A stretch of DNA of 64,000 nt from the NCBI GenBank assembly GCA_001414345.1, contig LLCB01000021.1, positions 248,001 through 312,000 on the forward strand. The letters are read 5' to 3'. Position numbers and translations under genes: made by a program. The notes beneath the pieces were generated by a model. It searched no databases. It was not told the origin of the DNA and saw only the letters and a program-made list of their open reading frames with translations. Every line of letters begins with the position of its first letter. Position 1 is the first letter of the stretch. Shown here piece by piece: positions 32,550 through 45,333 of this stretch. The stretch is from Hymenoscyphus infarciens. Its lineage: Eukaryota; Ascomycota; Leotiomycetes; Helotiales; Helotiaceae.

Positions 32550-35500
32550 ATGGCAACCATTCAGATTGAGGGTATACGTCCTGTGAGATCGAATGCGGGC
32601 GGTAATGATGTGGGTGGGGTTTATCCGATCAGGGCCATTTCGACAGATCAACGGAGTCAACGAAATACCGATCATGAGCACCAACACCACAAAGAGGATG
32701 AGGACTCGGGATTACGTCGTGATGGAGATTTTAAGAAGAAGCAGGTATGTGTTTTTGGTATTCGGGTGGAACCTTTCTTGCAAGATTTGATCCTAGCACG
32801 CGTTAGCCGGAAGCTACTGGAGGAGAAACTCAGTCATTGTTCTCTGACACCTCTCTACCTTATTTCTTCAATATTCTCGTGTTGGGAGGCCTAGAACAAA
32901 TAATTCTCGAATAATTCGCACACTTCTTGGTTGTGAGAGCAGCAACCGGATCTCTGACATTTGCCAAAAGTTAGAATGACTCTTACTTACTTTACCACGT
33001 TAGGTATTCTCTGGAAAATATCTTCTGTGGCTCGCCTACCAATCAATCGGTGTCATTTACGGAGACATTGGTACCAGTCCTCTCTATGTGTTTTCGTCGA
33101 CTTTCACAGAAGAGCCCTCTTATGAGGATTTGGTTGGCGTCTTGTCAATTATCATTGTAAGCACTTGTCACAGCCCGAACAATGAAACAGCCCGTTGACT
33201 TTCGAAAAGTGGTCCTTGACGATAATGGTGGCTATCAAATATACCCTCATCATTTTACACGCCGATAACGATGGAGAGGGTGGGACTTTCAGCACTTATT
33301 CTCTCTTGTCCAGATATGTGAGTTGTTTTGAATGTATTATCGTGGAATAAGACTAATTTCCTTCCAAGGCCAATATCACAAAACGTGATCCTCGAGAAGC
33401 ATCACTCATAAAAATGGAACGTCATTTAACAAAGGACCTCTACAAAGCAAACCGACACGTCCGTTCTGGAATTGAAAAGAGCCAGTTCGCTAAAGGCTTA
33501 CTCAAAACCATCGGTGTTCTTGCTGTTTCCATGGTTAGTGAGTACCCAGTTTCTCTGTGTAAAGTGTCTTCTTTGGGTAAATTCCAGAGCCGAGTCATGC
33601 CCACTCTCGACAGTTCTACAGTGGGCTTTTACTCATTCTAATCCTTAAACATTCCTAAAGAAGTAAGCTGACTCTGAGATACTGTAGTGTCCGATGGAGT
33701 GTTGACACCCGCCCAATCAGTCCTCGGAGCAGTTCAAGGTCTTCAAGTCGTCAAACCTGATATCTCTAAATCGGTGGTTGTTGGGGCGACTTGTGGGATC
33801 TTGATTCTTTTGTTCCTGATTCAACCCCTCGGTACTACGAAGCTTGCAAGCGCGTTCGCGCCTATTGTTATTGTTTGGTTGGGATTCAATGCTAGCTTTG
33901 GGATCTACAATTTGGTCAAGTTTGATCATTCTGTGTTGAAGGCTTTTAATCCTGGATATGCTTTTGGTAAGTCTCCTCTAATTCAAAACAATAGCATTGA
34001 ATTGTCACTGACGATTTCCAGGTCTATTCATCCGGCGTAAAACAACAGCCTGGAGAATGCTTGGTGGTATCCTTTTAGCATTCACAGGAGTCGAAGCTCT
34101 TTTCGCGGACTTGGGCGCTTTCAGTCGCAAGGCCATTCAACTTTCCTGGTTCTGCTATGCTTTCCCATGTCTAATTTTGGCATACGTTGGTCAAGCTGCT
34201 TATATCAAGGACCACCCGGGTGCATATACGAACCCATTTTACAACTCCGCACCTCCAGGAATGCTATATCCGTCGTTGGTAATTGCAATTTTGGCTGCTG
34301 TTGTTGCTTCTCAGGCTATTATCACAGCCACGTTTCAGGTAAGTGTTGTTTATACTTCTGATATGACGATAACTGCTGATTTTTCTTCCAGCTTATGGCT
34401 CAAGTTATGAAGTTATCTTACTTCCCTCAGATTAAGGTAGTGCATACTTCAAAGATCTTCCATGGTCAACTTTATGTCCCACTTGTAAATTGGCTTCTTA
34501 TGATTGGAAGTGTTGCGGCAGCTGCAATTGCAAATAATGTGAGTCTCCCCGCTAGAGTTTATCTTACAAAACTAACCACATCTTCTAGACCACTACTCTC
34601 GGAAATGCTTACGGGTACGTCTCACCAACGCTCTCTGATCCAGTGAATACATACGGCTACTAATAACCACCCAGTGTCTGCGTCATGTTTGTCACTTTCT
34701 TTGACTCCTGCATGGTCGGCCTCGTAGCCCTAATAGTCTGGCGACGAAGCCCCTACCTCGTCTTCTTCCCCTGGTTAACCATAGCTTGCCTCGACGGTCT
34801 TTACCTCTCCTCCTCGCTCATAAAGGTCCCCGACGGAGCCTGGTTCACACTGATTCTCTCCGCAGTCTTAGCCTGCATCCTCATCCTCTGGCGGTTCGGA
34901 AAAGAACAACAATGGGAAGCCGAAGCCTCTGACCGTTTCCCAACTTCCCACCTCGTTAAAGCTGATGAGGATGGCTATTTGAAATTAACGGATGTTTTTG
35001 GAGGGGAGACACTAAGTACTATTAAAGGCCTTGGGATTTTCTTTGATAAGGCGGGGGAGACTACACCGCCTATTTTCAGTCAGTTTTTGGCTAAGTTGGT
35101 TGCTGCGCCAGATGTGATGGTATTCTTCCATTTGAGGCCGCTTGAAACGCCTAGTGTGGCTCCTGAGGAAAGATACAGCGTTTCGAGACTTGCTATTCCG
35201 AATTGTTATCGGTAAGTTTTGTTTTCTTCCTCTATATCTTATTTGTCTTGGGAGTTCTGAGTTATGTTTCCCTTTGCTTTCTCAAGGAGGAGAGAGAATT
35301 TAATTTGCCCATATCCTCGGGAGATGTGCTACTTCTATCTCTTTTCATACTAATTCCAAATCCAATAGCCTAATCGTCCGCCACGGCTACATGGACGAAG
35401 TAGTAACACCCGACCTCGCCTCTCTAATCTGCACTCAACTACGCACCTTCATCACAAAATCCTCGCTCCCTCTGCCAGACCGCCCTATCTCATATCCCTC

Positions 35501-35810
35501 TTCTATCCACGACTCCTCAACACCAAGCAGTGATCATCCCACCTACCCCGAAAAACTCACGCAATTACAACAAGACAAAATTGACCAAAAGATCTCGGAG
35601 GATCTTAGAATCTTGGAACAAGCTTACAACCAGAGAGTTTTGTATATCATTGGCAAGGAACAGATGAAGATTAGACATGGGAGTGGATGGCTGAGACGGG
35701 GTACTTTGCGTGCATTTTTGTGGATGAGAGAGAATACCAGGAGTAAGATTGCGAATTTGAGGGTGGAGACTGAGAGAGTTGTTGAGGTAGGGTTTGTTAA
35801 GGAGGTTTAG
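32550..35810 (+). CDS. hak1: High-affinity K+ transporter, HAK/KUP/KT family
   Basis: Ten phase-consistent exons give 790 aa: 32550-32744, 33004-33156, 33210-33317, 33369-33537, 33688-33966, 34022-34338, 34392-34538, 34589-34614, 34675-35211 and 35369-35810. The N-terminal 65 residues are hydrophilic. Then come the KUP hallmarks: [18 protein letters not shown] in helix 1, [44 protein letters not shown] and [13 protein letters not shown]. About twelve membrane helices precede a cytosolic tail of roughly 270 residues with the KUP C-domain segment DAPDV-like ([13 protein letters not shown]). It imports K+ at the plasma membrane, probably with H+ or Na+. Donor GTGAGT in intron 4 was chosen because it yields SMVMSDG. 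Confidence 0.92.
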
Positions 35811-37708
35811 AAGTTTTGTTTACAGGTCGAGATATTGGGAGGGATAAGCGGGGGGGCAAGAATCGGCTGAGAGGGATGTCTGAAGCGAGTTTGCTTTGTA
35901 CCCCATTTTTCTGGAGCGATAGTCGTCAGTTGGTTGCTCTGTTATGAATTTACGAAGGATTTCCTACATTCCTGTTCATATTGCCATTGGAAACATCACA
36001 TAGAATATGAGTAATCTTTTGCCCTCTTGGGCAGACTTGGGAGAAATCGAAATGCCGTTGCTGATGCCGAGAATAAAAAACCTTCGATCTCCAGGGCCCA
36101 AAGCTTAGAGCGAAACGACCACGCTAATCAATTATCTGAAGCACGCTTCTAGAACGCCTCGACTCGGACTTTTCCCCCATGCACTTACCGAACTAAGCTC
36201 GAAAGAGTGGGCACCACCACAAGCAGTGGACACACACACAGACGATTTGCTTTGACAACGCTCGTCCATGAGGTCGGAAATAAGAGCACCCTTTACTTAA
36301 GTAAGAGTAACCTAGGTACTTGACCCTTACATCTACTCTCCCCCCTCCCCTAATTAGAGGTTAAATGGTGCAACACCCGCACAATTTTAAGGTTCCCATC
36401 TGTCAGAAATAACCTCTAATTAGGGGGGGGGGAGAGTACCCAAACGTTTGGATGATTCTCTCAGACCCTTTTTGTTCGCACTAGAAGCTGAATTTGGAAT
36501 AAATGGCGAAAGACAAGGATGCATTTGGGAATGATGACATTTAATGGGTCATTGTCCTGTGTCTATTTCAATGTTTCTATGAGGGGGTTTGTTGTGCTCT
36601 ATGGAAATAGTGTTTTCGGTACCTCCGTGGTGCTAGGAGTGGTGCTAGGAGATGTGAAGAGCCGGGTTACCTTTGGGGCCACGTTCCTTCCCGTAATGAC
36701 GTTTGTGATGGCTGGACCAGAGGCGGTCAGGTCAGCGTTGGCCTGTAGCTGCTTTTGGGGAGGCTGAAGGCCGAAGATGTGGACATGTTTGATGAGATGA
36801 TGTTTGGAACTCTGGTGTTTTAGCTTACATACCATGCCACTGAAGGTTGTTGTGGAAAAGGTTGTGAACTAAGTACATCTAGGGTCCCGAGGTTGTCGAT
36901 CGGAGGCTATGCATGAATCTGTAAAGGGGTACGCGAAGAAGCAGATTCATTTGTAGGGATGTGAAGATTAGCAAAGTGGAGAGGAGTCTGGTCGTGGCTC
37001 GCATCGTGATAGGCATCAAGAAAAGAATTCCCGAGAGAAGGTTTGCTAAGTCAAGACTAATCACCGCCGGACCTAGTGATACGACCACGCGCGCGCCATT
37101 GACGGCCGTACGGCCGGGACATGACTTGACGGTTTGATGGCGTGCTCTAGGAGGAAAAGAAGAAGAAGTTACAATTCCGCAACAGTTCCGCAACTTCAAG
37201 GCGTTGTTTAACGGGGCAGCTAACCACAGGGGTTTCTTCCTAGTTGATGAATTACTAGTTGTAGGTATTAGTAGGCACGTGGTAACACACTATTTGTTTG
37301 TTTATGGAGGTTATACTTGTAGAAATCCTCCCGCCATAACCCGACGCACGAGGGCTTAAGCGAATCAACCTCCTTTTCACGGAGCAACTCATTTTTCTTC
37401 TCTTTACTTCCTATTTGTATTTCTACCATTTTCATGCAGTATTTGGGGGTGTTTTTCTCTGTTTTTCATTCCCTCTCTAATCAATCACTCGTATCACTAT
37501 CGATATCGTATTTGCAGATCATCTTCTGCACGACTCCCAGCAATCTACAAGGATCGCATCCTTCCCGTACTTGTACCCACTTCTAGCCCCCCGACAGAAC
37601 GTGCACCACCGCGATAACAAACCCTCTCGACATCGACATCCTCACTATCACCCTCCTCACCTTGCCCTCACTCGTTCGGATGTCGACAGCGAGATACCAA
37701 CAGGCCTC
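35811..37708. other. Intergenic region between hak1 and the RBR ligase
   Basis: About 1.9 kb with a 105-bp palindromic element at 36334-36438. Otherwise no supported gene. The C/T-rich 37380-37700 is probable promoter and 5' UTR of the ligase, and the frame upstream of 37709 is open but starts with TTG. Confidence 0.45.
36334..36438. mobile_element. 105-bp palindromic MITE-like element
   Basis: The first 30 bases (TACTCTCCCCCCTCCCC then TAATTAGAGGTTA) are almost perfectly the inverse of the last 29. Only the C/G run differs. About 46 bases of unique sequence lie between. The outermost bases are TA at both ends, suggesting a TA target duplication. There is no coding capacity. Confidence 0.6.
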
Positions 37709-39849
37709 ATGATGATGGCTCCCGTGCAGGTACTGCCGCTGCGGAACTTTTCGCTGGTAGACCTGTCTCAAACCCCCGAAGCATCTGCAGTCGCATCTGG
37801 CCAAATCAAATATGACGAGCGTATCGAATACAACGATCAAGACTATATCCGCGAGGTACTACAGCTTAGCGAACACCAAACAGAAGCCTTGGTTCATGCT
37901 ATTCTCGTGTTGGAAGCAGAAAACCTAGGTATAACGACGACGAGGCCAGAGTCCGCTAGGGATGGCTTCGCCTTTTCAAGTCTGTCCGAGTCGGAATTCT
38001 CCCACCATACCAAAACGGGCTCTTGGGATTCCCAAGAAACGCAGTCATCAAGGTCTTCCTACGAACAAGTCGATAATGCAGAAGGATTCTCACAAGAACA
38101 AAGGCCATCGTCGAGGAGGAGCCTCTCATTCTCGGAATATGGCAAATATTTGGAGCAGACCGGGGAGACGGACAATACCGAGAGGTTCTCAATCTCAATC
38201 ATGCCGCCAGCAGAGCGAGAAGGGTCCCTGTTTTCTGTCTCGACCAGGAAATCATACACCAGTATCAAAAATGGCATCAAAAAGAGCAGTCGGAGTCTGT
38301 TTCGACTCCGGAGGGGCAGTACATGTTCCCAGAGCACCAAGTGAGTCGAGGCACCAGGCTAGTTGAAGATGGAATTTCTAACTGACTGTCTAGCTCTTGT
38401 GTATGCTGCCGAGAAGATTTCGATGGGAGCAAGACACTAAACACATTGCCTTGCATGCACAGATACTGCGACGAGTGCTTGCGAGTCCTGCTCACACAAT
38501 CCATGAATGATGAGTCCAAAATGCCTCCACGATGCTGCACGCTGCCCGTCCCCGGTGACACGGTCAAATCGGTCTTAACGAGGGACGATCAGTCTGTGTT
38601 TATCAAGAGTGTGGTACAATTCAGCACCCCATGGGAGTCCCGAATATTTTGTCCGAACACTGCATGTGGCGAATTTATACCAAGGCGAGCCAAAATCGAT
38701 CCCAAATATCCATTCGAGGTGGCATGTCCGAGATGTCAAGAACGGGCTTGTTTGACGTGCAAGCGTGCCACCCATGGGTTTGGTCAAGACTGTCCGGCGG
38801 ACTGGGAGTTAGAAATGGTACTAAAAATGGGCGAAAAGTCGGGGTGGAGACGGTGTTACAAGTGTAGAAACTTGGTCGAGCTGTCACAAGGCTGCAGCCA
38901 TATTACTTGTCGATGCAAAGCCCAGTTTTGCTACATATGTGGCGCAGTTTGGGACCAGATTGTGGGATGTCCAAACTATTGCAGTGGCGAAGAGGAATTG
39001 GAGCGTCGTAGGTTGGAAGAAGAGGCACGTATGGAACAGTTGGAAAAGGAAAAGGCCGCAAGAGAGGAAGAGGAACGAATCGAAGCCGCGGAAAAGGCTG
39101 CTGCTGAGAAGAGGACGTTAGCATCCCGGGAATTGAATGCGCTGAGAGCTCGACAAATTAACGAACGGGACCGGTTCACCCTTTTCGAGAGGAAAATGAG
39201 GTGGATTATGTGGACGCGCCACTCCAAACTCAAACTCGCTGTATTGGATCGATATGGTGAGATGTTTTCCAAGATGAAGGAGCGACATGCAAAAACTTCA
39301 GCACATCTAGAGGATCGCCAAGTGGCAGCTGAGATGGAACTACGTTCAACACACAAGCAGGCTGAAAGAAGCGTAAGGATACGACTGAGGCACATGGAAG
39401 CGTATTGCGAGGGCATTGGGCGAACTGAAAGTGGCTCAAATCCCGCGAGAGTTGTTACCGAACGAGACCTCCGAGAACTTGGCCAACAGTACAGAATGCG
39501 CGATGATTTGCAACGTTTACATCAAAGCAAAATCAACGTCATGCGAGATAAGCAAGCCAAACAAATGGAGCAACTTGTTGCCCGCCAGGATGAAGAACTT
39601 CACAAGTTGGGAAAGAAACAAGATCAAGAGTTGGAGATGTTGGCCGAGAATTTTACAGACGAAGAAGATGAATTCTTCAACCTCTTCCAAGCTCGCCGGG
39701 CCAAGCTGAGGTTGAGATGGGACATCACAGAAGAGATCATGAGGAAGAAATTGGAGGCTCAGAACAACGTCAAATACGGACCAATGGTTCCAGTTGAATG
39801 GCCTCAACCGGCTCCTGCAGAGGATAAACTAGAGTCTGTTGTTGAGTAG
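37709..39849 (+). CDS. RBR-type E3 ubiquitin ligase (RING1-IBR-RING2)
   Basis: Exons 37709-38340 and 38394-39849 give 695 aa. The start is the first ATG of a MMM triplet; the frame is open further upstream without an ATG. Residues 1-210 are Ser-rich and basic. RING1 starts at CVCCREDF and HRYCDEC (about 213-235). The IBR follows with CPNTACGEFI, CPRCQERACLTCK and FGQDCPAD. RING2 is CYKCRNLVELSQGCSHITCRCKAQFCYICG, in which the Cys of GCSHI is the catalytic position. The last 300 residues are strongly charged, Glu/Arg/Lys-rich coiled coil. RBR ligases pass ubiquitin through the RING2 Cys. The substrate is unknown. Confidence 0.88.
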
Positions 39850-41472
39850 GCCGTATACGGATTACTTTACCAGCAACAAAAACCGACCACCACGATGGAC
39901 TATGATGGATATGCAAGCATCAGAATAGACGCGGCGACGTCATACGATTTACTATTTACAAACGAGGGTCTCACGACAAACGGCATATTTTCCTTTCTCT
40001 CTTTATATATGGAGCTCCGGGAAGCGCTACATAGGGATTTCATTACAAGATTAAGCCACAAGACCAGATTTCTCATGAGATTGGCAGACTCTTTGTGTTT
40101 TTGAGAATCCCCACTAATTTTACTGGTATGGAGCTGGACTTGGGTTGGGACTGGGAAATGGGGATTGGACTGGGGGCGAGTGGGTTTTTTTGTTACTTGA
40201 AGTTGATTCAAATATACCCAGCGTCTGGATGATATTTTTTGTACTTAGCTACATGGGTCGGGTATGGGATATATATCGAAGGAGGGAGCAGATATAGATT
40301 GAGATATCGTTACCTCTGTATTTGTAGATGTTATGTAGCTATCTATTCTATTTTTGAATATAGGAAGTATGTTTGCTATTTGTTAGCTACAGCATGGATC
40401 ACAAAGCATGACACCTAACAGAGAAGGTTCCTTTCACTTCCCCGCTGTCGTGACACTGAGAAGTGGAACCTCAGCTTCCTTTCCTCAAACCTCTTCCACT
40501 CGGGTAACATCAAATCTCCCTTGCTTCCAATTACCATATCAAAATTGAACAATTATGTAAAGATTCACCTTTAACACGAACTCATCCATGAAGAATAAAT
40601 TACTGAATGTAAACTCGAGCTATTCCCAAAACAATTTCCGAGGAGAATTACACCCCTTTTTTAGCCCCCAGACCGAATTGGTTGGCCTACTCCATGTTGA
40701 AAGGGCTTACTCGTGACTCTCCTTTTGGCCCCAAAACTTGATGCTTGGCTTACTCGATAAGCGATGGACAAGGGAGGGTTTGCTCGCAACTCTTTTTGGC
40801 CCCTAATTGTTGTTTGGCTTACTAGCATACTACTTTCCTTGTGGCTTACTCGCTGCTTACTCAAAAAGACTCAGACAAGACGAGGGTAGGTGTATCAAAA
40901 ATTCACCCAACGTCGTGGAATAACAGTCCGATTATCGGAGATCCAATCACGTTTTTCTCAGCTCAAGAGATACAGAATTCATGGTGTACGCTCAAACAAA
41001 CCATGACACAGAAATCAAGGGAAGAGGAACTGAAATCTTTAGACTTCATACTACTTCAAAGAACTACCCCTCCAATCTCAAAAAACCGGGAGAAAAAAAC
41101 CCCAGGGACATATTCTTGCCATGTCAAGATGCTATTTTCACCTCGGAGGATGTGTCGCCTGGCCATCTCACCTCCATCTCACTCAACAAGGCATTTTGAA
41201 TTCATCAAGCGTCCCAACAGTAGGTTTTCTTCATTTCACAAGCTCCAGGGTCACGCTGAACAAGAGATCTGAGCTGTGTTCGGCGAACACCTGTTTCCCA
41301 TGCTATACACAGCTAAAATATAAAGTGGGGCTATATGATATTTCATCTAATTCATCCTTCCAATAAGCAAATGTATACCATCCCTTACATTCCATGAAAA
41401 GGAATCTCCCTCGACCTTTCCGCTCAGCGCTCAAATACGCAAGTATACCCAGAAGAAAGTCTCCCTCTTTCA
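39850..41472. other. Intergenic region with degenerate GGCTTACTCG repeats
   Basis: The region follows the RBR gene and precedes the pseudogene's end. At 40683-40865 a degenerate repeat alternates GGCTTACT(C/A)G with TTTTGGCCCC. No supported gene. Open frames at 40841-41272 overlap each other and show no domains. Confidence 0.45.
40683..40865. repeat. Degenerate tandem repeat, GGCTTACTCG/TTTTGGCCCC
   Basis: GGCTTACTCG or a one-base variant occurs near 40704, 40747, 40816, 40842 and 40853. CTCTCCTTTTGGCCCC and CTCTTTTTGGCCCC both follow a copy of (T/C)TACTCG or TTGCTCG. The period of the larger unit is roughly 75 bp. Purpose unknown. Confidence 0.5.
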
Positions 41473-43163
41473 CTAATATTTAGCAGGAACATGATAAGGA
41501 AAGTTCTCAAGGTCCTGCCAGTTATTCTTCTTACCACACTCCCACAACGATCTCCGCCCCCCTCTCCCAACTCCCCTCCCCCGTCCACGACCACGAACAC
41601 CTCTCGTTGACAACTCACGTTTCTTCCCTTCTTCAGCAGTCAATTTTCTTTGCCAACATTCCTCAATCTCATCACTAACAAGGTTTATAGACCAGCCCGT
41701 GCTGATTTAGACTTCAGATCCAATCATCAGAGCTTCAGCAGTATATCCCCAATAATTCTTCACCCCTCTCCATGTTCTCTCCCCTTCTTTTGCTGAACGT
41801 AATAACTCTACAGCAGTTGCATTAAAAAGTGAGTGAGAAGCGAGGTAATGTAATGCTGTGTTGCCACATGTATCTTGCTCTGAGACTTTCAACCCAAGCT
41901 CGTTAATGAAGATATCAAGGAGCTCGGTTTGGGAAGGGAAGTAGCTTGATAATTCCTCGTTTGTTGGAATGAGGGAATTCCCGTAGAGAGAACGAGGTCT
42001 TGATGGTCGACAGTGCGGATAGGTTATATCCCTTGTATCTAGAATGGAGAGGTTGACGCCTAAAGAGCCAGTTTTGATGTGTGAAGCCGAGGGAGGGAGA
42101 CATGCTATATGGAGAAGGATGTGTCCTAGGGCTGTAGGTGGGATGTAGGCTGGTGAAATGGGAAATGTAGCGAGGACATGTTGAAAAAGGGGGAGCGAAA
42201 CGTATGCGGATGCGAGATGTAAAGGGTGTATTGAAAGAATTAGAAAACTTAGGGTGAGACTAATGGATGGGTGTCTGCTGAGAGCAGTATAGGCGGAGAG
42301 GTTGAATGTTGTGGGAAGTTTGGAAATAGAAGCTGTATTCTCCATTTCAATATCCGCTTCTGCTTTAGGTTCGGAAATGAGGTGGCTGCTCATCAGAGAA
42401 CTCAAACAAGATAGCGGGTTGCTTAGTGGGACGAAATTGGGATCGAAGCCTCGAGAGAGGAGATGTTCTATCATGTTCTCATTTCCGACCTCTACGGCAG
42501 CATGCAAAGGACTCGTAATAGCTAGACCAGAGAGTGTTGGGGACTTCGGATCAAACTCCGGGCTTGAAACCCAGCTCGACATATCAGCCCCCACTTCAAC
42601 CAGTCTATCCAATATCTGAGTTGAGGGCTGTCTTGCGGCAGCTATAAGCGAGTGCATTTCATCGCCTTTGGGACATGTGTCTATAGGCACTGTATTCGCA
42701 AGCATCCAGAAATTCGTGTGGGCTCCACTCCTCTATTTAATTTCTTCAGTCGTAAGTGCTGCATTTTGGGAGAGGTTGATGCAACCAAGGATTGTTTTCT
42801 ATCTGCAACGTCGCCGTCAATATCAACATGGTTGGGGAGGCGGGGGCGAAATCGTAGAAATAGCGTTTGGGTAGACTCAAGGAATTGCATGTCAATTCCT
42901 TTGGGATTCGCTCCAGCTTCAAGTAGCAGATTGATATTTTGGATGAGCTGAGAACGGGTGGCCTGGAGAAGAGGCTTGCTTATCGGGTCTTGGCCGATTT
43001 GTCCAGGCCAGTCAACCACACTATTGGGCCCGAAGGTATCGTTCAGTTCTTTTGAAGGAACATATATATTTTTACCCCCTTTTTGTCCTGCATTTCCGGA
43101 ATCCCTTCGACGTGCTAGAACAGCGCGAAGAAGCCGAGGATCAGGATTTGCGGCGGCCTTCAT
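41473..43163 (-). pseudogene. Ankyrin-repeat protein, probably a pseudogene
   Basis: The 5' part (43163-42799) encodes MKAAANPDPRLLRAVLARR and one ankyrin-like LLLEAGANPKGIDM. The 3' part (42735-41710) encodes more ankyrin units (SPLHAAVEVGNENMIEHLLSRGFDPN and DTCGNTALHYLASHS). The two are in different frames. The shift lies near the A4 run at 42795-42798, just before a coding-like segment containing LTTEEIK. TAG at 42735-42733 follows, then RSGAHTNFWMLANTVP. After GSEV, TAA at 41709-41707 interrupts a frame that continues 77 codons to TAG at 41473, with a charged RGRGRGRG tail ending in YHVPAKY. One intron (about 42813-42736) could hide the first two lesions. The TAA has no plausible splice rescue. 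Confidence 0.55.
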
Positions 43164-43793
43164 CGAGGCAGATTCTCCGTGAGGTCCTCTCGAGCTTTTT
43201 GTGGGAATATTCGTGCATACTCATCTGGGAGCTGGAAATTTCGTTGGGCACGTTGGGCATTCATTTGGTGTTTGGTGCTGGAAGTTGTTGATAATATTGT
43301 TGACGGTAAGTGCAAAGTGGCGGCCGTATTGACCCTAAAGAATAAGACTCTTTTAAGATGTGTACATCTCAACACAACTAAGTAGTAAAAATATACAAAA
43401 GATACAGATAGAAGCAGAATTGACTAGTTAATAGTATTCCTCATTTTTAGGGAATTCAAATTCAGCGTTGATGTGAAATCATACCTTAAGTCCAGGGGTG
43501 AGTTTGTTTTATAGGATAGCGGTCCCGCCACATTTCTTGGCGAATTTCTTGTGGCTGGAGCAGTCCGCAAACTCTTTTCCGCTACAGAGGTGAAGCCTCA
43601 ATGCTCGTGCCCCACCACAGAACTGCTTCTTCTCCCAAAACTTTTTACTATCCGCTCTTTAGACTTTTACTGAACATATCTTGTCTGCATGGTCACTTCA
43701 TCAAACATAATCCATTTGTCCTCTCCTGTTCACCATCTTCTGCGATAACGATTCACCCCAATTTCAAACTCTACTGCCCCTCATTGCGTTGAA
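43164..43793. other. intergenic, divergent promoters
   Basis: Region between the ankyrin pseudogene 5' end and the RPC31 gene. A further minus-strand exon of the ankyrin gene (frame with NFQLPDEYARIFPQKAREDL around 43190-43260) is possible. Confidence 0.4.
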
Positions 43794-44685
43794 ATGTCTC
43801 GCGGTGGGCGAGGTGGAGCCAGAGGAGGCTTGAGAGGAGCTTCCTGGGAAGGCTATAATGCCACAGACGAGGTGGATGGCACGCCCATTGGCGATTATCC
43901 TGTATGAGTTGCGGTACTCAAATTTATATCTTCAATTCTAACAATTTTCCAGACCCACCCCGACCTCAAGAGACCCTCCCCCTTCACCGAAGACGAACAA
44001 CGACAATTCAAACATTACAAGACCCTCCAAACACAAGTCCACCGCGGACCCCTCTATACCCAACCCACGAAGCGCAATCCTGATATGCCAGTCAAGACAT
44101 TCAGCGAAGACCAATATAATCAGCAATACGGAACGGATCGCAAGGCGGATATGGACCCCTTTGAGGGCGTAGAAACATACTCCATGAGATACCTCCCACC
44201 GAAGAATATCATTCCAAAGCTGTCTGGTCGACCATTCAGTGAGTGCTTCTTGATTTATGAGTCAGGAAAGGAACTAAGCTCTGGCAGTTACAAAGTTTTT
44301 CCCAGAAGAGCTGTGGAGTACACTTGAAGGCAAGGAAGGCGAGAAAGTCCGCAATGGCATCAATCAAGCTATGCAACGAAAGGGGAAGAATGCTGAGTGG
44401 TCTGGCGCAAACGGGGGAGATAGAAACCAGGCCCTCAATGACAAGTTGTTCGGGGTAGGCGATGACGAAGATGAGGAGGAAAAAGAAAAGGATGGAGGTG
44501 GTGATGTTGAAGGTAAGGTCTTCCGAAATATTGTGTTGCGTCGCTAATAATTGTTCACAGATGGTGACTCGGCATTTGAAGACGAAGACATGGGCGATGA
44601 CTACAACGCTGAACAATATTTCGACGATGGCGAAGATGGAGATGACGGCGATGGAGATGAGGGGGGTGGTGGTGGTGACTACTAG
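43794..44685 (+). CDS. rpc31: DNA-directed RNA polymerase III subunit RPC7/RPC31
   Basis: Four exons (43794-43901, 43953-44238, 44288-44512, 44561-44685) give 247 aa in phase. The N-terminus is Gly/Arg-rich (MSRGGRGGARGG), followed by the conserved basic region HYKTLQTQVHRGPLYT. The middle contains YSMRYLPPKN and FITKFFPEELWSTLEG. The C-terminal 60 residues are almost entirely Asp/Glu/Gly and end GGGGGDY, the acidic tail typical of Rpc31. The subunit belongs to the Rpc82-Rpc34-Rpc31 subcomplex needed for initiation at tRNA and 5S genes. Confidence 0.88.
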
Positions 44686-45333
44686 GGGTTTGACGAGGAA
44701 AATTACGTCCAATCTGGGTTGATGCCGTTGCAATCCGAATATTTCGGAGCAACCAGTACTGGTTTATTGCGTTTGGTTTGTTTTTAGCGAGGAGTTGGGG
44801 CTTTTTCAAGTTACAGTATCTACGAGACTGCTGCATATAAGTGGCAAGAGTTACGTACTTAGGAAGGAGAAAAAAGTATATATCAATACATACTCCTCCC
44901 GGTTTGGGGGATCTCAACTTTGACTCCTCCCAGACTTATTTTTTCGTACTGCCTCTCACAAGAACATCTGAAAGCTAACTCCGTCGCCAGACAAAAAAAT
45001 ATACACTCAGGGGATTCCAAAAACCTCTTCTGGTGTTCCAATGACTCCATGTCGATTCCAAGTGCCAAAATTTCTCTCCTGTAAGTTAAGTTGTCCTTGG
45101 AGGTTCGGACCCTGTTCCGAGAACAACCCATTCCTCATCCTCCGGGGATTTAGAATCACAGATATCGTTCGAGAAGGTTAGGATAAACAAGAAATCCACT
45201 CTCTAAGACCATATTTCGCGGCAGGTATACCCGGAAACAAGCCTGATTCTCCTGCCGTTGTCCAGCAATTAATTTTACGCCTTTCCTCCAACCGTCCAAA
45301 GAACCACAAGCCCCCTCAAGCAACGCCCAAAAC
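44686..45333. other. intergenic, convergent 3' ends
   Basis: About 650 bases between two convergent genes. No feature seen. Confidence 0.4.
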
